A DNA stretch of 35,626 bases, taken from NCBI GenBank assembly GCA_020720045.1, contig DYPH01000057.1, positions 1 through 35,626 on the forward strand, in the 5' to 3' direction. The notes under the pieces are model-generated. The model ran no database searches. It saw only the letters and a list, made by a program, of their open reading frames with translations, and was not told the DNA's origin. The position numbers and the translations under genes were made by a program. Of the stretch, positions 1 through 8,890 are shown piece after piece. Each line of letters starts with the position of its first letter. Positions within the stretch are counted from its first letter, which is position 1. Source of the DNA: Sorangium cellulosum. GTDB taxonomy: Bacteria > Myxococcota_A > Polyangia > Polyangiales > Polyangiaceae.

Positions 1-150
1 GAAAAGAAGCATCCTTTCAGCCACTTGCACTCTCGTGCGCGTCGCCGTCGGGAGGGACGTAGCTAGACCTGGAGCGGCCCTTCGGGAAGCAAATTCGTTC
101 TGGCCCGATCTGCTTTTTTCTAACCGTCGATGCTTCTTCGCGTTTTTGGC

Positions 151-876
151 TCAGAAGCGACCGTCGACGTACCAGAACTCACCGGGCTCGCGGACGAGGT
201 TCATCTCGCGCCCTTGGGAGAGACGGATGCGCCAGCCCCGTTCCCGCGGGGGGAGACCCTGGATTTTTCCCAAGATTTGCAGCTCTTGCGCAACGCCTTG
301 GCCGTCGAAGACCGCGTAGGGGCGCCCTTTGCTGTCTTGGTCGACGCGGACCGAGGTCCACAAACTCGCCGGCGCCTCCCAGCCCCCTTCGTCGGCGAGC
401 TCGCGCTCGGTGACTTCCAGGGCGCGACGGGCGTGCATGCGCGTCACTGCGGCGTCGAACTCGGCGACGAGCGTGTACACGGGGCCGACGCGACGGGCGT
501 AAAGGGTGCGCGTCCCGGGTGTTTCGACGGGGTTTAGGCTGCCGTCGCCGGCGGTTCCGGGCGGATGAGCCGTTGCGCGGGGGAGGTCGGGACCGAAGCG
601 GAAGGTCGCCCAAACGGGCGGATCTTTGAGCCCTTCGCTGACGAGACGGAAGAAGAGCTGCACCTGGGCGCCGACGACGCGCGCCTCGTAGGGGTCGCGG
701 CGCGTCCAGTAATCGACGGTCTCCCCTTCGGAATCGACGAGCACCAACGCAAGGACGCCCGGAAGGCGCGCGGCGAGGCGTTCGAGGATGTCGGCGAAGG
801 CGCTCGATGGATTGTCGCGGCGGGGCGGAAGCGCCTGGATGCGCGCGAACGGCACTCGAAGGGTTCGCACGCTCAT
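151..876 (-). CDS. Roadblock/LC7-like domain protein, function unknown
   Basis: The product is a soluble 241-residue protein with no signal peptide or membrane segment. Residues about 22-80 (AFADILERLAARLPGVLALV, then VDSEGETVDYW and an alternating helix/strand pattern) look like a roadblock/LC7 fold, a dimerising module that in bacteria usually partners small GTPases or regulates motility and polarity. The remaining 150 residues are beta-rich, include an ALYARRVGPVYTLVAEFD-like strand pair, and are not recognised. The start ATG overlaps the stop of the upstream lipoprotein gene as ATGA, so the gene is the last of a translationally coupled operon that begins with pepA. The fold assignment is inference from pattern; no GTPase partner lies in the window. 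Confidence 0.7.
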   Translation of the reverse strand: MSVRTLRVPFARIQALPPRRDNPSSAFADILERLAARLPGVLALVLVDSEGETVDYWTRRDPYEARVVGAQVQLFFRLVSEGLKDPPVWATFRFGPDLPRATAHPPGTAGDGSLNPVETPGTRTLYARRVGPVYTLVAEFDAAVTRMHARRALEVTERELADEGGWEAPASLWTSVRVDQDSKGRPYAVFDGQGVAQELQILGKIQGLPPRERGWRIRLSQGREMNLVREPGEFWYVDGRF

Positions 877-1871
877 TCTCCGGTAACGGCGCGGACGACG
901 CGCCCCATCAGTTCGTCGGCGGTCGGCTCGACGCGAATCGGCTGGGCGCTGCGGAGCTCGGCGATGTGGACATCGAGGCGCTTACGGGCACGAAGCTGAA
1001 GGATTTCATTGTGGTAGGCGGCGAGGATTTCGTCGTCGGTCGGCCGGTAGGGCTCGGTCGCCTGGAGGACGAACGCCACATGGAGCCCGAAGGCGGTGGG
1101 GAAGACGGGGGTGACCGTCGCCGGGCCCGGCTCCCCGTCGAAGGGGATCGCCCAGACCGCCTCGGCGAATTTCGCGTCGAAGGTCCCGCCCTCGTCGTCG
1201 ACGACCTGACCGTTCTTTGCAACCGGCGGCAAAGACTCGGCTTTCGCCTTGAGCATGCCAAAATCGGGGGTCGTCTTCGCCGCTTTGAGGAAGCGCTCCT
1301 CCGGGGAAACGACCGGCGCACCGGCCGGCAGTGGCGTGCGGAGGACCTCGAGGATGTGGGCGCGGGCCGCATCGGCAAACTCGCGCATCTCCGGCGTGAC
1401 CTCAGGCGGCGGCGCATCCTTATTCTTGGCGGCCTTGGGATCGCTCGGGAAGGGGACGAGCATGTGCACGGTGCGGCGGGCGACCGGTCGATCGAGGCGC
1501 AGCCAGCGGGAAGCTCGAAAGCCTTGCAGATCTTCTGGCGAAATCGGTGCCGCCATCGATGCATCGGCGAGGCTTCGCGCGTAGGAACGACCGAGGGCGC
1601 GCGCCTCTCGGCTCTTTCGTTGCCCCTCGGACACAACCCCCGATTCACGGGCGGCCGCGGCAAGCACAGCATCTTCGCGGAGCGACTCGGCGGCGGCTCT
1701 CGGCGTGACGTTCTGCGCGCGGGCGACGGCGGCGACGGTTTCTGGCGCGATAGAAATCCCGGCGCCGTAAATGGCGCTCCCGGGGACGGTCGGCGTCGCG
1801 TCCTGGCCACGACCGCTGCAGGCCGCAAGCGCGGCAAGCGCGACCAGCACCAACCCGCGCGCGCGCATCAT
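873..1871 (-). CDS. Lipoprotein with parvulin-like (PpiC/SurA-type) segment
   Basis: This is a 332-residue protein with an N-terminal lipoprotein signal (MMRARG, hydrophobic core, lipobox LAAC with Cys18). It is probably tethered in the periplasm or at the outer membrane. A long helical part rich in Ala and Arg is followed at residues about 190-280 by a segment resembling a parvulin peptidyl-prolyl isomerase. Its features are a GGTFDAKFAEAVWAIPFDGE stretch, a PVFPTAFGLHVAFVL strand and a final YHNEI helix. This matches the usual pattern of G-D-G, F-A-AF, GE-S-PV and FG-H-I-L found in SurA/PpiC chaperones, which help outer-membrane proteins fold. The start is chosen because ATG at 1871 overlaps the upstream TGA (ATGA); a second ATG follows directly. 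Isomerase activity is uncertain because the domain is divergent. Confidence 0.75.
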   Translation of the reverse strand: MMRARGLVLVALAALAACSGRGQDATPTVPGSAIYGAGISIAPETVAAVARAQNVTPRAAAESLREDAVLAAAARESGVVSEGQRKSREARALGRSYARSLADASMAAPISPEDLQGFRASRWLRLDRPVARRTVHMLVPFPSDPKAAKNKDAPPPEVTPEMREFADAARAHILEVLRTPLPAGAPVVSPEERFLKAAKTTPDFGMLKAKAESLPPVAKNGQVVDDEGGTFDAKFAEAVWAIPFDGEPGPATVTPVFPTAFGLHVAFVLQATEPYRPTDDEILAAYHNEILQLRARKRLDVHIAELRSAQPIRVEPTADELMGRVVRAVTGE

Positions 1872-2059
1872 TTCGCCTCTCCGGAAATCGGCCGGCCGGC
1901 GAGTTTTGCCAACGAAAGCGAGGCCAGTCCGAAGGCGAGCGCGCCGAACAGGGCGACGGTCGCGTCGACATCGGCACGAACGACGCCCGCATCCACGGAG
2001 ACCACCAAGAGGATGGCGGCCGACGCGAGGGCGATCAGCGCGGCGATCCGAAACGGCAT
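1868..2059 (-). CDS. Small two-helix membrane protein
   Basis: This 63-residue hypothetical protein is almost entirely two hydrophobic helices (residues about 5-22 and 32-52) with a short basic C-terminus. I chose the ATG at 2059 (MPFRIAALIALASA); the frame is open further upstream, but that part lies over the upstream membrane gene's 3' end and is not hydrophobic. The gene sits 17 bases after the upstream membrane protein and its TGA overlaps the start of the lipoprotein gene. Coupling to the operon is the best evidence that it is real. No family is recognised. Confidence 0.65.
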   Translation of the reverse strand: MPFRIAALIALASAAILLVVSVDAGVVRADVDATVALFGALAFGLASLSLAKLAGRPISGEAK

Positions 2060-2076
2060 AGCGCCTCTTCCGTACC

Positions 2077-2778
2077 TCAGAATCGGCGGCGCGCGACCAG
2101 GAAGACGATCGCCGCGATGCCGATCGCCACGGAGACGAGGAGCGACGTCCACGGACTGCGGATTCCGCGGTCGCCGCCGGTGAAGATCGCCGAGGCGCCA
2201 GCGACCAGGACGAGCCCACAACCGGCCGCTTCGAGGGCGATCAGCATCCGGCGCTCAGGCCCGTCGGCGGTGAGGCTCGCCCCCAAGGAAAAGAGGCTCA
2301 CGAGCACGACCGCGAGGAGGACGGCGAGCGGCGCCCGGCGACGAAGGGCGCTCATGGCGGTTTCTGGCGCTGCCGTCTCCGGGCGGACCGGCCGCGGATA
2401 GGAGGGGCCGGCGGCGATAAACGCAAAGAGGAACCAGGCGGCCACCGCGGCGATCCCGCCGACGCGATCGAGGCGATCAAAGGGGCGCGATGGGCCGAAG
2501 AGCCAGCTCGCTGCCGAGAAAATCAGGAAGAAAATCGGGGCCCCTTGCTCGGCGAACCGGAGGGGCGACCCCTTCTGGCCCGTCGGCAGGCGCGGCTCCA
2601 GGAACACCGCCGCCACCAACGGCAACGGCGCCGCGATCGCGAAGAGCCCCGCCGGCGACCCAGCCCCCGCCGCCGCCAGCACCGGCGCGACCGTCACAAA
2701 CCATGCGTACGCCCCAAAAAGGAGGCGTTGCCCCGCCGGCCCGAGCCACTGGACCCTCGCCGCGGCCGCTTCGCTCAT
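2077..2778 (-). CDS. Polytopic membrane protein, unknown function
   Basis: The 233-residue protein has about seven hydrophobic segments (near residues 18-38, 42-60, 78-95, 106-124, 148-168, 178-200 and 211-229) and a short basic tail (ARRRF). A charged, Pro-rich loop at about 125-147 separates two groups of helices. No transporter or enzyme motif is visible. Its ATG overlaps the TGA of ttcA as ATGA, so it is translated from the pepA-ttcA message. It may be an envelope protein working with the small membrane protein and the parvulin-like lipoprotein that follow, but that is inferred only from position. Confidence 0.75.
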   Translation of the reverse strand: MSEAAAARVQWLGPAGQRLLFGAYAWFVTVAPVLAAAGAGSPAGLFAIAAPLPLVAAVFLEPRLPTGQKGSPLRFAEQGAPIFFLIFSAASWLFGPSRPFDRLDRVGGIAAVAAWFLFAFIAAGPSYPRPVRPETAAPETAMSALRRRAPLAVLLAVVLVSLFSLGASLTADGPERRMLIALEAAGCGLVLVAGASAIFTGGDRGIRSPWTSLLVSVAIGIAAIVFLVARRRF

Positions 2779-3644
2779 CCGAGGTCGGCGTCGCGGAGGA
2801 TCGGGAGGCGCTTCACGAGAGGATCGCTCGTCCCCGGCTCTTCCTGGCCGTCCTTCGCTTCGCGGGCGAGGTCGATGCCGAGGTTCGCCCAGAGATCGCG
2901 ATCGAGGAGCTGGGAGGGGCGGACGTTCATCGTCGCCGCGAGCATCGTCTGCTTCATGCCGGGGTGCTTCTGCTCGAGATCGTTGATCATTCGACCGACG
3001 ATCTTCCGCTGGAGCGTCTCCTGGGAGCCGCAGAGATCGCAGGGCAGGATCGGAAATTCGAGGGCGGCCGCGTAGGCGGCGATGTCGTCTTCCGCGCAGT
3101 AGACGAGGGGGCGAATCACCAGGTGCTTGCCGTCGTCCGAGAGGAGCTTCGGCGGCATCGCCGCGAGCTTCCCGCCGAAAAAGATGTTGAGCAGGAGCGT
3201 CTGGAGGATGTCGTCCCGGTGGTGGCCGAGGGCGATCTTCGTGCAGCCGAGCTCACCGGCGACCCGGTAAAGGACGCCGCGCCGGAGCCGCGAACAGAGC
3301 GAGCAGTAGGTCTTCCCTTCGGCGACCTTGTCCTTGACGATCGCGTAGGTGTTCTCGGCGACCATCGTGAAATCGTAGGCCTCGCGGGCCATGTATTCGC
3401 GAAGAATATGGCCCGGATAGCCGGGATGCCCCTGGTCGAGGTTCACCACCTTTAGCTCAAACCGAATCGGCGCCCGCTTCTGGAGGCCGCGGAGGAGATG
3501 GAGGAGCGTGTAGCTGTCCTTCCCGCCGCTGACGCAGACCATGATGCGGTCGCCGTCTTCGATCATGGAAAAGTCGGCGAGCGCACGCCCCAGCCCTCGC
3601 TGGAGACGGCGCTCGATGGCGTGAACCTCGCCGACGTTCGTCAT
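2775..3644 (-). CDS. ttcA: tRNA 2-thiocytidine synthetase TtcA
   Basis: TtcA inserts sulfur at C2 of cytidine 32 in some tRNAs, using ATP and an oxygen-sensitive 4Fe-4S cluster in the cytoplasm. The 289-residue product carries the PP-loop SGGKDS at residues 39-44. It has the first CxxC pair at 114/117 (CSLC) and the second at 202/205 within [13 protein letters not shown], and it keeps the YCAEDDI and LALGHHRDD-type motifs typical of TtcA rather than of MesJ/TilS. The start ATG at 3644 overlaps the pepA stop (ATGA); the frame is open upstream but runs over pepA. The C-terminus after about residue 262 is a short Glu/Lys-rich tail. All catalytic residues appear intact. Confidence 0.93.
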   Translation of the reverse strand: MTNVGEVHAIERRLQRGLGRALADFSMIEDGDRIMVCVSGGKDSYTLLHLLRGLQKRAPIRFELKVVNLDQGHPGYPGHILREYMAREAYDFTMVAENTYAIVKDKVAEGKTYCSLCSRLRRGVLYRVAGELGCTKIALGHHRDDILQTLLLNIFFGGKLAAMPPKLLSDDGKHLVIRPLVYCAEDDIAAYAAALEFPILPCDLCGSQETLQRKIVGRMINDLEQKHPGMKQTMLAATMNVRPSQLLDRDLWANLGIDLAREAKDGQEEPGTSDPLVKRLPILRDADLG

Positions 3645-5158
3645 TCGCGATCTTGGCGGGTGGCGTTCTCGACGAGCGCGAGGAACGTAAGCACGCCGTG
3701 GCCGGTGCCCCCCTTCGGGTCCCAGCGGAAGGTGCGATCGGCCATGGCGGGGCCGGCGATGTCGGCGTGGACCCAGTTCTTGATCGAACCGATGAACTCG
3801 CGGAGGAAGAGCGCCGCGCTGATCGAGCCGCCGTAACGGTCGCCGGCGTTCTTCAGGTCGGCGACTTCGCTCTTGAGTTGGTCCTTGAGCTCTTCGAGGA
3901 GCGGCATCCGCCACATCTGCTCGCCGGAGGTCGTCACCGCCGCGCCAAACTCCTTCGCCGCCTCGTCGCCGTTCGCGTACCAGGCGCTCGCCGTGGTGCC
4001 GAGGGCGACGACGCACGCGCCGGTCAAGGTCGCGTTGTCGATGAGGAAATCGGGCTCAAGCTTCTGCGCGTAGGTCATCGCGTCGGCGAGGATGAGGCGC
4101 CCTTCTGCGTCGGTGTTGACGATCTCGACCGTCTTCCCCTCGTAGGAGGTCCACACGTCGCCGGGGCGGTAGGCGGTGCCGTCGGGCATGTTCTCCGCGC
4201 AGGGCATGATGCCGTGGACTTCGACGTCCGGCTTGAGGGCGGCGATCGCCTGCATGAAGCCGACGATGTTCGCCGCACCCGACATGTCGTGCTTCATCTC
4301 CTGCATGCCGGCGGCCGGCTTGATGGAGATGCCGCCGGTGTCGAAGGTGACCCCCTTGCCGACGAAGACGTAGCGCTTCTTGGCATTTTTCGGCGTGTAG
4401 GCGAGGTGGACGAGGCACGGCTTGCGCTCGCTCCCCTGCCCGACCGCCTGGAGGAGGCCCATGCCGCGCTTCTTGATTTCCTTGAAATCGAGGACGGTCG
4501 CCTTGAGGCCGTTCGCCTTGGCCATCGCGACGGCGGCGTCGGCGAGGCTCTCCGGGTAGATGACGTTCGGCGGCTCGTTCGACAGGTCGCGGGCGACGTT
4601 CACCGCGGCGCCGATCTGGGCGCCGAGCTCGACGGCGCGGCGGGCGTCGGCGGAGACCTTGGCGCCGGTGACGAACGAGACGGCGGCGAGGGCGGTCTTC
4701 GGGGCCTTGTCGCCGGTGAAATACTTGGTGAACCGGTAGGCGCCGAGCTCGATGCCTTCCGCGAGGGGGCGGAGCTCGCTGAGGAGGCTGTCCGGGAGGG
4801 CGATCGCGAGGCTCTTCGCCTTCTCCCCCTGGGCGCTGCGCGCGATTTTCGCGGCGAGCGTGCGGGCGGCGGCGGTGTCGAGGGCTGCGTCGCCGGTGCC
4901 GCAGAGGAGCACGCGGTCGAAACCGAGGCGGCCGTGGGGCGAGAACGCGAGGACCTGGTCCTTCTTCGCGGAGAACTCTTCCTTCTTCACGAGGGCGAGG
5001 AGGGCGCCGTCGACGGCGGCGTCGATCTCGTCGAGAGGTGCCGGAAGTGCCTCTTTCCCCTTCTTTTTCACGAGTTGGAACGCGGGGAGGACGACCGCCA
5101 GAACCTCCGCGGAGGCTTCAAGCGCTTTGCCGGTACGCACCTGGATCTTGAGCGACAT
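3641..5158 (-). CDS. pepA: Leucyl aminopeptidase (M17 family)
   Basis: This cytosolic two-metal aminopeptidase removes N-terminal residues, with a preference for Leu. The 505-residue length is normal for the family. The N-terminal macro-like domain covers about 1-165 and the catalytic domain about 170-500. Visible metal ligands by alignment with the family pattern are Lys268 and Asp273 ([11 protein letters not shown]), Asp291, and Asp350 and Glu352 in the signature NTDAEGRL (348-355). Lys280 and Arg354 fit the catalytic Lys and the bicarbonate-binding Arg. It is the first gene of the minus-strand operon, and the 122 bases between it and the PilZ-like gene should hold the promoter. No good Shine-Dalgarno is visible before the ATG. 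In some bacteria PepA also binds DNA at recombination sites; nothing here shows that. Confidence 0.95.
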   Translation of the reverse strand: MSLKIQVRTGKALEASAEVLAVVLPAFQLVKKKGKEALPAPLDEIDAAVDGALLALVKKEEFSAKKDQVLAFSPHGRLGFDRVLLCGTGDAALDTAAARTLAAKIARSAQGEKAKSLAIALPDSLLSELRPLAEGIELGAYRFTKYFTGDKAPKTALAAVSFVTGAKVSADARRAVELGAQIGAAVNVARDLSNEPPNVIYPESLADAAVAMAKANGLKATVLDFKEIKKRGMGLLQAVGQGSERKPCLVHLAYTPKNAKKRYVFVGKGVTFDTGGISIKPAAGMQEMKHDMSGAANIVGFMQAIAALKPDVEVHGIMPCAENMPDGTAYRPGDVWTSYEGKTVEIVNTDAEGRLILADAMTYAQKLEPDFLIDNATLTGACVVALGTTASAWYANGDEAAKEFGAAVTTSGEQMWRMPLLEELKDQLKSEVADLKNAGDRYGGSISAALFLREFIGSIKNWVHADIAGPAMADRTFRWDPKGGTGHGVLTFLALVENATRQDRE

Positions 5159-5280
5159 GCGCGCGACTCTAGACCCGGTTTCCGTTTCGTTTCGATGGAA
5201 AAACGCGGTCTCCGTCGGTTAGCATTCGTCTCTGCCCGGCGACGCCGGATCGGAGAACGCGCGACGCAGTGCGGCGCGCC

Positions 5281-5760
5281 TCAGCCGACGAGGCGCCGCG
5301 CCGGGGCGAGACCAAGCGAGGGCTGGACCATCGGAAAGCCCTGAAAGCGCTGGCGATTCGGGATGCCATCGACGACGAGCGCCATCGTGCTCGGCGATCC
5401 CTTCGCCTGCCAGACGACCCGGCACGGGAGCACGTACTCGACGCCGGCGACGGCATCGGTCACCCGGACGAGCACTTCGCGGCCGACGGGGATCAGGTCG
5501 GCCGAGGAGAGCACGAGGGCTCCGGCGGTCACCCGGAGGATCTCGCCGCGGGAGACGCCCCCTTCGGCAAAGACCTGCGCGGGGAGCGGCACCTCTTTGC
5601 GCTTGACGGTGCCCGGCGCCGGGATCTCGACGTCGTTGCCGACCATCGCGAGAAGCGCCAAAAGTTCGCGGCGTTCCGAAGCGTCGAGCGGTTCGGCGGC
5701 GCGGGCGAGTCGCCCGGAGAGGGCCCAGAAACGGACGAGGACGTCGAGCTTTTCGAGCAT
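5281..5760 (-). CDS. PilZ-like domain protein
   Basis: The 159-residue cytosolic protein has an N-terminal helical region (MLEKLDVLVRFWALSGRL, then a Glu/Arg-rich helix to about residue 45). A beta-barrel-like domain covers residues about 55-150, with a GGVSRGEILRVTAGALVLSS strand pair, PVGREVLVRV and a final CRVVWQ strand. This order fits a PilZ-type fold, known for c-di-GMP binding. The canonical RxxxR and D/NxSxxG motifs are not clear, so ligand binding is doubtful. I prefer the ATG at 5760 over one 11 codons upstream because the extra codons (LGPRSSWRVA) are atypical. A 49-bp palindromic element lies 50 bases upstream of the start, where the leader or promoter should be. Confidence 0.65.
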   Translation of the reverse strand: MLEKLDVLVRFWALSGRLARAAEPLDASERRELLALLAMVGNDVEIPAPGTVKRKEVPLPAQVFAEGGVSRGEILRVTAGALVLSSADLIPVGREVLVRVTDAVAGVEYVLPCRVVWQAKGSPSTMALVVDGIPNRQRFQGFPMVQPSLGLAPARRLVG

Positions 5761-6120
5761 GGCAACCCTCCACGAAGACCGAGGACCGAGCACCTGAAAG
5801 ACCTGGCCGCTGCGCGTCCGCCCGGAACCGCCGAAGGCGGTGAGGAAACGGCGCGCAGGATGGCAGGTGCTCAGCAGTCAACGTGCCAGTTACCGAGAAG
5901 CTTTCCTCGCTGCGTGTGGGCAACGTAAAGTTTCATGGTGCCCCGGGATACGCGGACATTTCATCGCTTTCGCCCTTTCGCGAGCGGCCGCTTTTTCCGC
6001 CAGCGGCGCCGAGCTACACACACCGATCGAGCGCGTCCAGGGCGCCTGTGTCAGAGGCGCCTCATTCGCGGCGCAGCGGGAGATGGCGCCGGCTTCTCGG
6101 GAAACTCAAAAGCAGGAAAC
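5761..6120. other. 360-base intergenic region
   Basis: No gene is supported here. The region holds the upstream side of the PilZ-like gene, a 49-bp palindromic element (5810-5858) nested inside an outer 9-bp inverted repeat (GAGCACCTG at 5788-5796, CAGGTGCTC at 5864-5872), and the downstream flank of the lipoprotein gene that ends at 6121. The open frames crossing it change composition at the neighbouring genes and look like chance openings in GC-rich DNA. Confidence 0.6.
5810..5858 (+). repeat. 49-bp palindromic element, copy 1
   Basis: The element has 7-base arms (CTGCGCG and CGCGCAG) that are perfect complements, and a central hairpin CCGCC-GAA-GGCGG. Between arm and centre are asymmetric stretches (TCCGCCCGGAA on one side, TGAGGAAACGG on the other). 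It is the exact reverse complement of copy 3 at 28050-28098, all 49 bases. An outer copy-specific inverted repeat of 9 bp (5788-5796 and 5864-5872) extends the stem, with GGATGG between the inner and outer arms on the right side. No transposase or RAYT gene is nearby. Confidence 0.9.
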
Positions 6121-6804
6121 TCAGAACGTCCGTGAGAGCGCTTCGCCGCGGGCGACGGTCGCCGCCTCTTCCGGGTTCAGATCCCAGCGGAGCTCCTGGT
6201 TCCCTTCGGCGCCGGCAAAACGGAGCCCGAACCACTTCGCCTTCGGGGAGACGGTCGGCTGGTGGTCGCCGACGGTCACCGGGAACTTGATGCGGAACAC
6301 CTGGCGCCAGACGGTCGTGTACGGGAAATACCGCTGCTCAAGCGCCCCCGGGCGCGGGATCGGCTCGATGGAGGCGGGGGCCGTTTCGTCCCCTTGATCG
6401 TCCACAAGACGCACGACCCAGGAGGAATTCGGCTTCGCGAGATCGGTCCAGCGGGGCTTCGTCCCGTAAAGGGCGACGTAAAAGCGATGGACATCGCGGG
6501 TTTCCGCGAGGGAGCTGTCGAGGAGCGTGCGCCGCTGGTCGATCGTGAGGCGGTAGTCTTCCGCGTACTTCACGACGTAGGCCCAGCGGAAATCCCAGGC
6601 TTCGTAGGTCGCCGTCACCGTGAGGAGATCGTCCAGATCCGACAGCGACAGGAGGCTCTTCGACCGCGTCCAACGGCTGAGAACCCCTGGATAATCGGCC
6701 GCCACGTACTCGCGGGGGCCGTGGGCGACGGAGACCGTCGGGTCGGCGCACCCGACGGCACCCAACGCAACAAGCCCTCCAGCTATCCACGAACGACCGT
6801 GCAT
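6121..6804 (-). CDS. Predicted lipoprotein, unknown function
   Basis: The 227-residue protein starts with a signal peptide and a lipobox-like LGAVGC (Cys19). The mature part is mixed alpha/beta and contains a Tyr/Trp/Arg-rich stretch (residues about 60-110, with AWDFRWAYVVKYAEDYRL). A strand-rich C-terminal half (PYTTVWRQVFRIKFPVTV) ends with GNQELRWDLNPEE. This half resembles small lipoproteins common in Myxococcota, but I cannot name a family. There is no Shine-Dalgarno before the ATG. Instead a GCGATAAGT sequence lies about 12-20 bases upstream, which could be a -10 element of a nearly leaderless transcript; this is weak. The upstream cNMP-like gene ends 53 bases away, so cotranscription is also possible. 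Confidence 0.75.
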   Translation of the reverse strand: MHGRSWIAGGLVALGAVGCADPTVSVAHGPREYVAADYPGVLSRWTRSKSLLSLSDLDDLLTVTATYEAWDFRWAYVVKYAEDYRLTIDQRRTLLDSSLAETRDVHRFYVALYGTKPRWTDLAKPNSSWVVRLVDDQGDETAPASIEPIPRPGALEQRYFPYTTVWRQVFRIKFPVTVGDHQPTVSPKAKWFGLRFAGAEGNQELRWDLNPEEAATVARGEALSRTF

Positions 6805-6857
6805 GAGGGAGGACTTATCGCACTTTTTCGGCGGGGAGGAACAAACGGCGCGCGCCG

Positions 6858-8810
6858 TCACATCCCGGCGAGGAGTTCGATGAGGAACGGCGCCGTCGCC
6901 ATGAGCTCCTGGGTCTTCATGCGATCGGCGAGGAGGATCGTCGCGCCGCCGGGCCCGGCATGCACGGCGACCGGGCATTTGCCGGCGCCGAGCACCTGCT
7001 CGGGGAAGAGGAACCCACCGACGGCGAGGCTGTCGTCGCCGACGGTCACCGAGCCGACCGCGAGCAGCACGAGGCCGGGGACGCGGGCGCCGGCGTCGAC
7101 GATGAGCTCGCCGGCGGCGTAGGGCTTCACTTCGAGTTGATCGAAGAACGGCGCGAGGAGCGAGCTGTCGACGCGCTGGCCGAGGGGGCCGACGGTGAGG
7201 CCGGCGCGGGCCTGGACCGGATCGGCCTTCTCGCGGAGCTCGTCTTCGACCCAGCTGCAGCTGGCGAGCGCTTCGGTGAGCGCCTCCGCTTCCCAAAGGG
7301 CGACGGTTGCCCCCTCTTCGGTTGCAAATACGCGGAGTTCGTTCGCCGGCTCCATGGTGCCGTAGCCGAGGAGCACTTCGCCAGCAGCGAGCGCGTGGAT
7401 CGGGGCATCGACCGCTTCCGCGGTGACGTCGACGGAACCGGCGACGATATAACCGAGCGCGCCGAGGGGGACCGACTCCCCCTCCTGGAGGCTCACGACG
7501 GCAGCCCGCGCGGCAAGACGCTCGCGGACGTCGTCGGGGAGGTCGGCGAAGGCTTCGACGCCGGCGAGATCGACGGCCGGAGCGCTCGTCCGCTCGTCGG
7601 CGGGCTCTTCGCTTGCCTCTTCAACCGGCACTTCAACAGCAATTTCGACCCCTTCTTCCGGGGTCGCGCCGCCTTCCGAGTCGGGATCAAGCGACACCGG
7701 CTCCAGAGAGACCGGCTCGAGGGACGTCGGCCCCTCTTCGATCACCGGCTCCCGGAGGGAGAGCGGCGCAGCCTCCGTTACGGCGACCGGCGGCATCGTC
7801 GGCCGCTCGGCGGCCGGGGAGGCGGTCGGCTGGGGGGTGCGATCGTCGTCGTCGAGATCGACCTCGGCCTCTTCCTCAGCGGCGGCGGCGGCAATCACCT
7901 GGGGGGCCTGCGCGCGCGCTTCGGGGACCGGCGCCTGCGGCATAGGCGGCGGTGCTTGCATCGGCGGTGGGGCGGGACGGGCCCCCGGCAGCGGCGGAAC
8001 TCCCGGACGAGCGGCACCCGGCAACGGCGGAACCCCCGGACGGGCGGCACCCGGCAACGGCGGAACACCCGGCGGACGAGCACCCGGCAGCGGAGGAACA
8101 CCCGGCGGACGAGCACCCGGCAACGGAGGAACACCCGGCGGACGAGCCCCCGGCAACGGCGGAACACCCGGACGAGCCCCCGGCAACGGCGGAACACCCG
8201 GACGAGCCCCCGGCAACGGAGGGACACCCGGCGGACGGGCCGCACCAGATCCTGGCAACGGCGGGGCCCCGGGGCGCGCAGCGCCAGATCCGGGCAGCGG
8301 CGGAGCGGCCGGTTTTGCGTCGCCGGTCGCCGCGCTGCCGATGGCACGGAGGGCGGGGCGCGCCGGCATCGCCGGACGGGAGGGTTCCGCGGTCGCTGCA
8401 TCGGTCGGCGCCGCGGCCGGCGTGGCCGGGCGGGCCGGGATCGGCGGGCGGGCCGGCGGCGGGCGGTCGGAGGTGCGCGCCGCCGGGGCAAAGGCGTCGA
8501 GGGGCGTCACGTAGGGCTTCGAAAGCGACGGAACTCCCTGAGAAATCGGCAGATCGTCGTCGACGGCGTCCCGCTTCCGGCGCACCAGGGCCGCGAGCTC
8601 CTCGGCGGCCTGTTCCAAGGCGGCGCCCCGGGCGTCATCGCCGTCGTCGGTCGCCGTCTGCGCGGCCCGGCGGACCCACACGAGCGCATCGAGGGGCTCC
8701 CCGCGATTCCAGAGCGTTTCCGCGGTCTGGAGGGCCCAGACGACATCCTCCCCATCGCCGGGGGCCGGGGAAACAAACGCAACGGCGGAGAGATCGGGCT
8801 TCGAGGTCAT
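6858..8810 (-). CDS. Cyclic-nucleotide-binding-like protein with PPLPG repeats
   Basis: The 650-residue protein has three parts. Residues 20-80 are helical and TPR-like ([21 protein letters not shown]). Residues about 110-420 are low complexity: a run of [10 protein letters not shown]-type repeats (168-280), then acidic and Glu/Pro stretches (310-410). The C-terminus holds two Crp/cupin-like sensor domains, about 419-515 ([16 protein letters not shown], then [10 protein letters not shown]) and about 550-648 ([20 protein letters not shown]). Each has the start of a cNMP-binding fold (helix, LxxGE strand, G-S-V strand). The phosphate-binding cassette RxA is not clear in either, so they may not bind cNMP. 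No DNA-binding helix-turn-helix follows. Such proteins often act as regulatory scaffolds; the role here is unknown. Confidence 0.75.
   Translation of the reverse strand: MTSKPDLSAVAFVSPAPGDGEDVVWALQTAETLWNRGEPLDALVWVRRAAQTATDDGDDARGAALEQAAEELAALVRRKRDAVDDDLPISQGVPSLSKPYVTPLDAFAPAARTSDRPPPARPPIPARPATPAAAPTDAATAEPSRPAMPARPALRAIGSAATGDAKPAAPPLPGSGAARPGAPPLPGSGAARPPGVPPLPGARPGVPPLPGARPGVPPLPGARPPGVPPLPGARPPGVPPLPGARPPGVPPLPGAARPGVPPLPGAARPGVPPLPGARPAPPPMQAPPPMPQAPVPEARAQAPQVIAAAAAEEEAEVDLDDDDRTPQPTASPAAERPTMPPVAVTEAAPLSLREPVIEEGPTSLEPVSLEPVSLDPDSEGGATPEEGVEIAVEVPVEEASEEPADERTSAPAVDLAGVEAFADLPDDVRERLAARAAVVSLQEGESVPLGALGYIVAGSVDVTAEAVDAPIHALAAGEVLLGYGTMEPANELRVFATEEGATVALWEAEALTEALASCSWVEDELREKADPVQARAGLTVGPLGQRVDSSLLAPFFDQLEVKPYAAGELIVDAGARVPGLVLLAVGSVTVGDDSLAVGGFLFPEQVLGAGKCPVAVHAGPGGATILLADRMKTQELMATAPFLIELLAGM
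7971..8309 (-). repeat. Coding tandem repeats, PPLPGARP(P)GV
   Basis: About ten imperfect units of 30 to 36 bases lie inside the gene at 6858-8810. They encode a PPLPG core followed by ARPGV, ARPPGV, AARPGV or SGAARPG. Unit length varies by whole codons, so the frame is kept. The near identity of neighbouring units at the DNA level suggests recent slippage expansion. PPLPG repeats should form an extended polyproline II linker and might bind SH3-like or profilin-like partners, but no partner is visible. Confidence 0.85.
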
Positions 8811-8890
8811 CGGTTCTTACGGGTGCGAGCGCCGACCGGCGAAAAGCGCAGGAAAGGCGTCAACGAGGGCACGAGCGGGGGCTCGGCGAC

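Noticed and set aside
807-2183. 458-codon plus-strand gene
   Set aside because: It is antisense to the lipoprotein and membrane genes, which have signal peptides, helices and coupled overlaps; its own composition is Arg/Gly-rich noise.
3653-5344. 563-codon plus-strand gene
   Set aside because: It is exactly antisense to pepA, whose catalytic motifs are intact.
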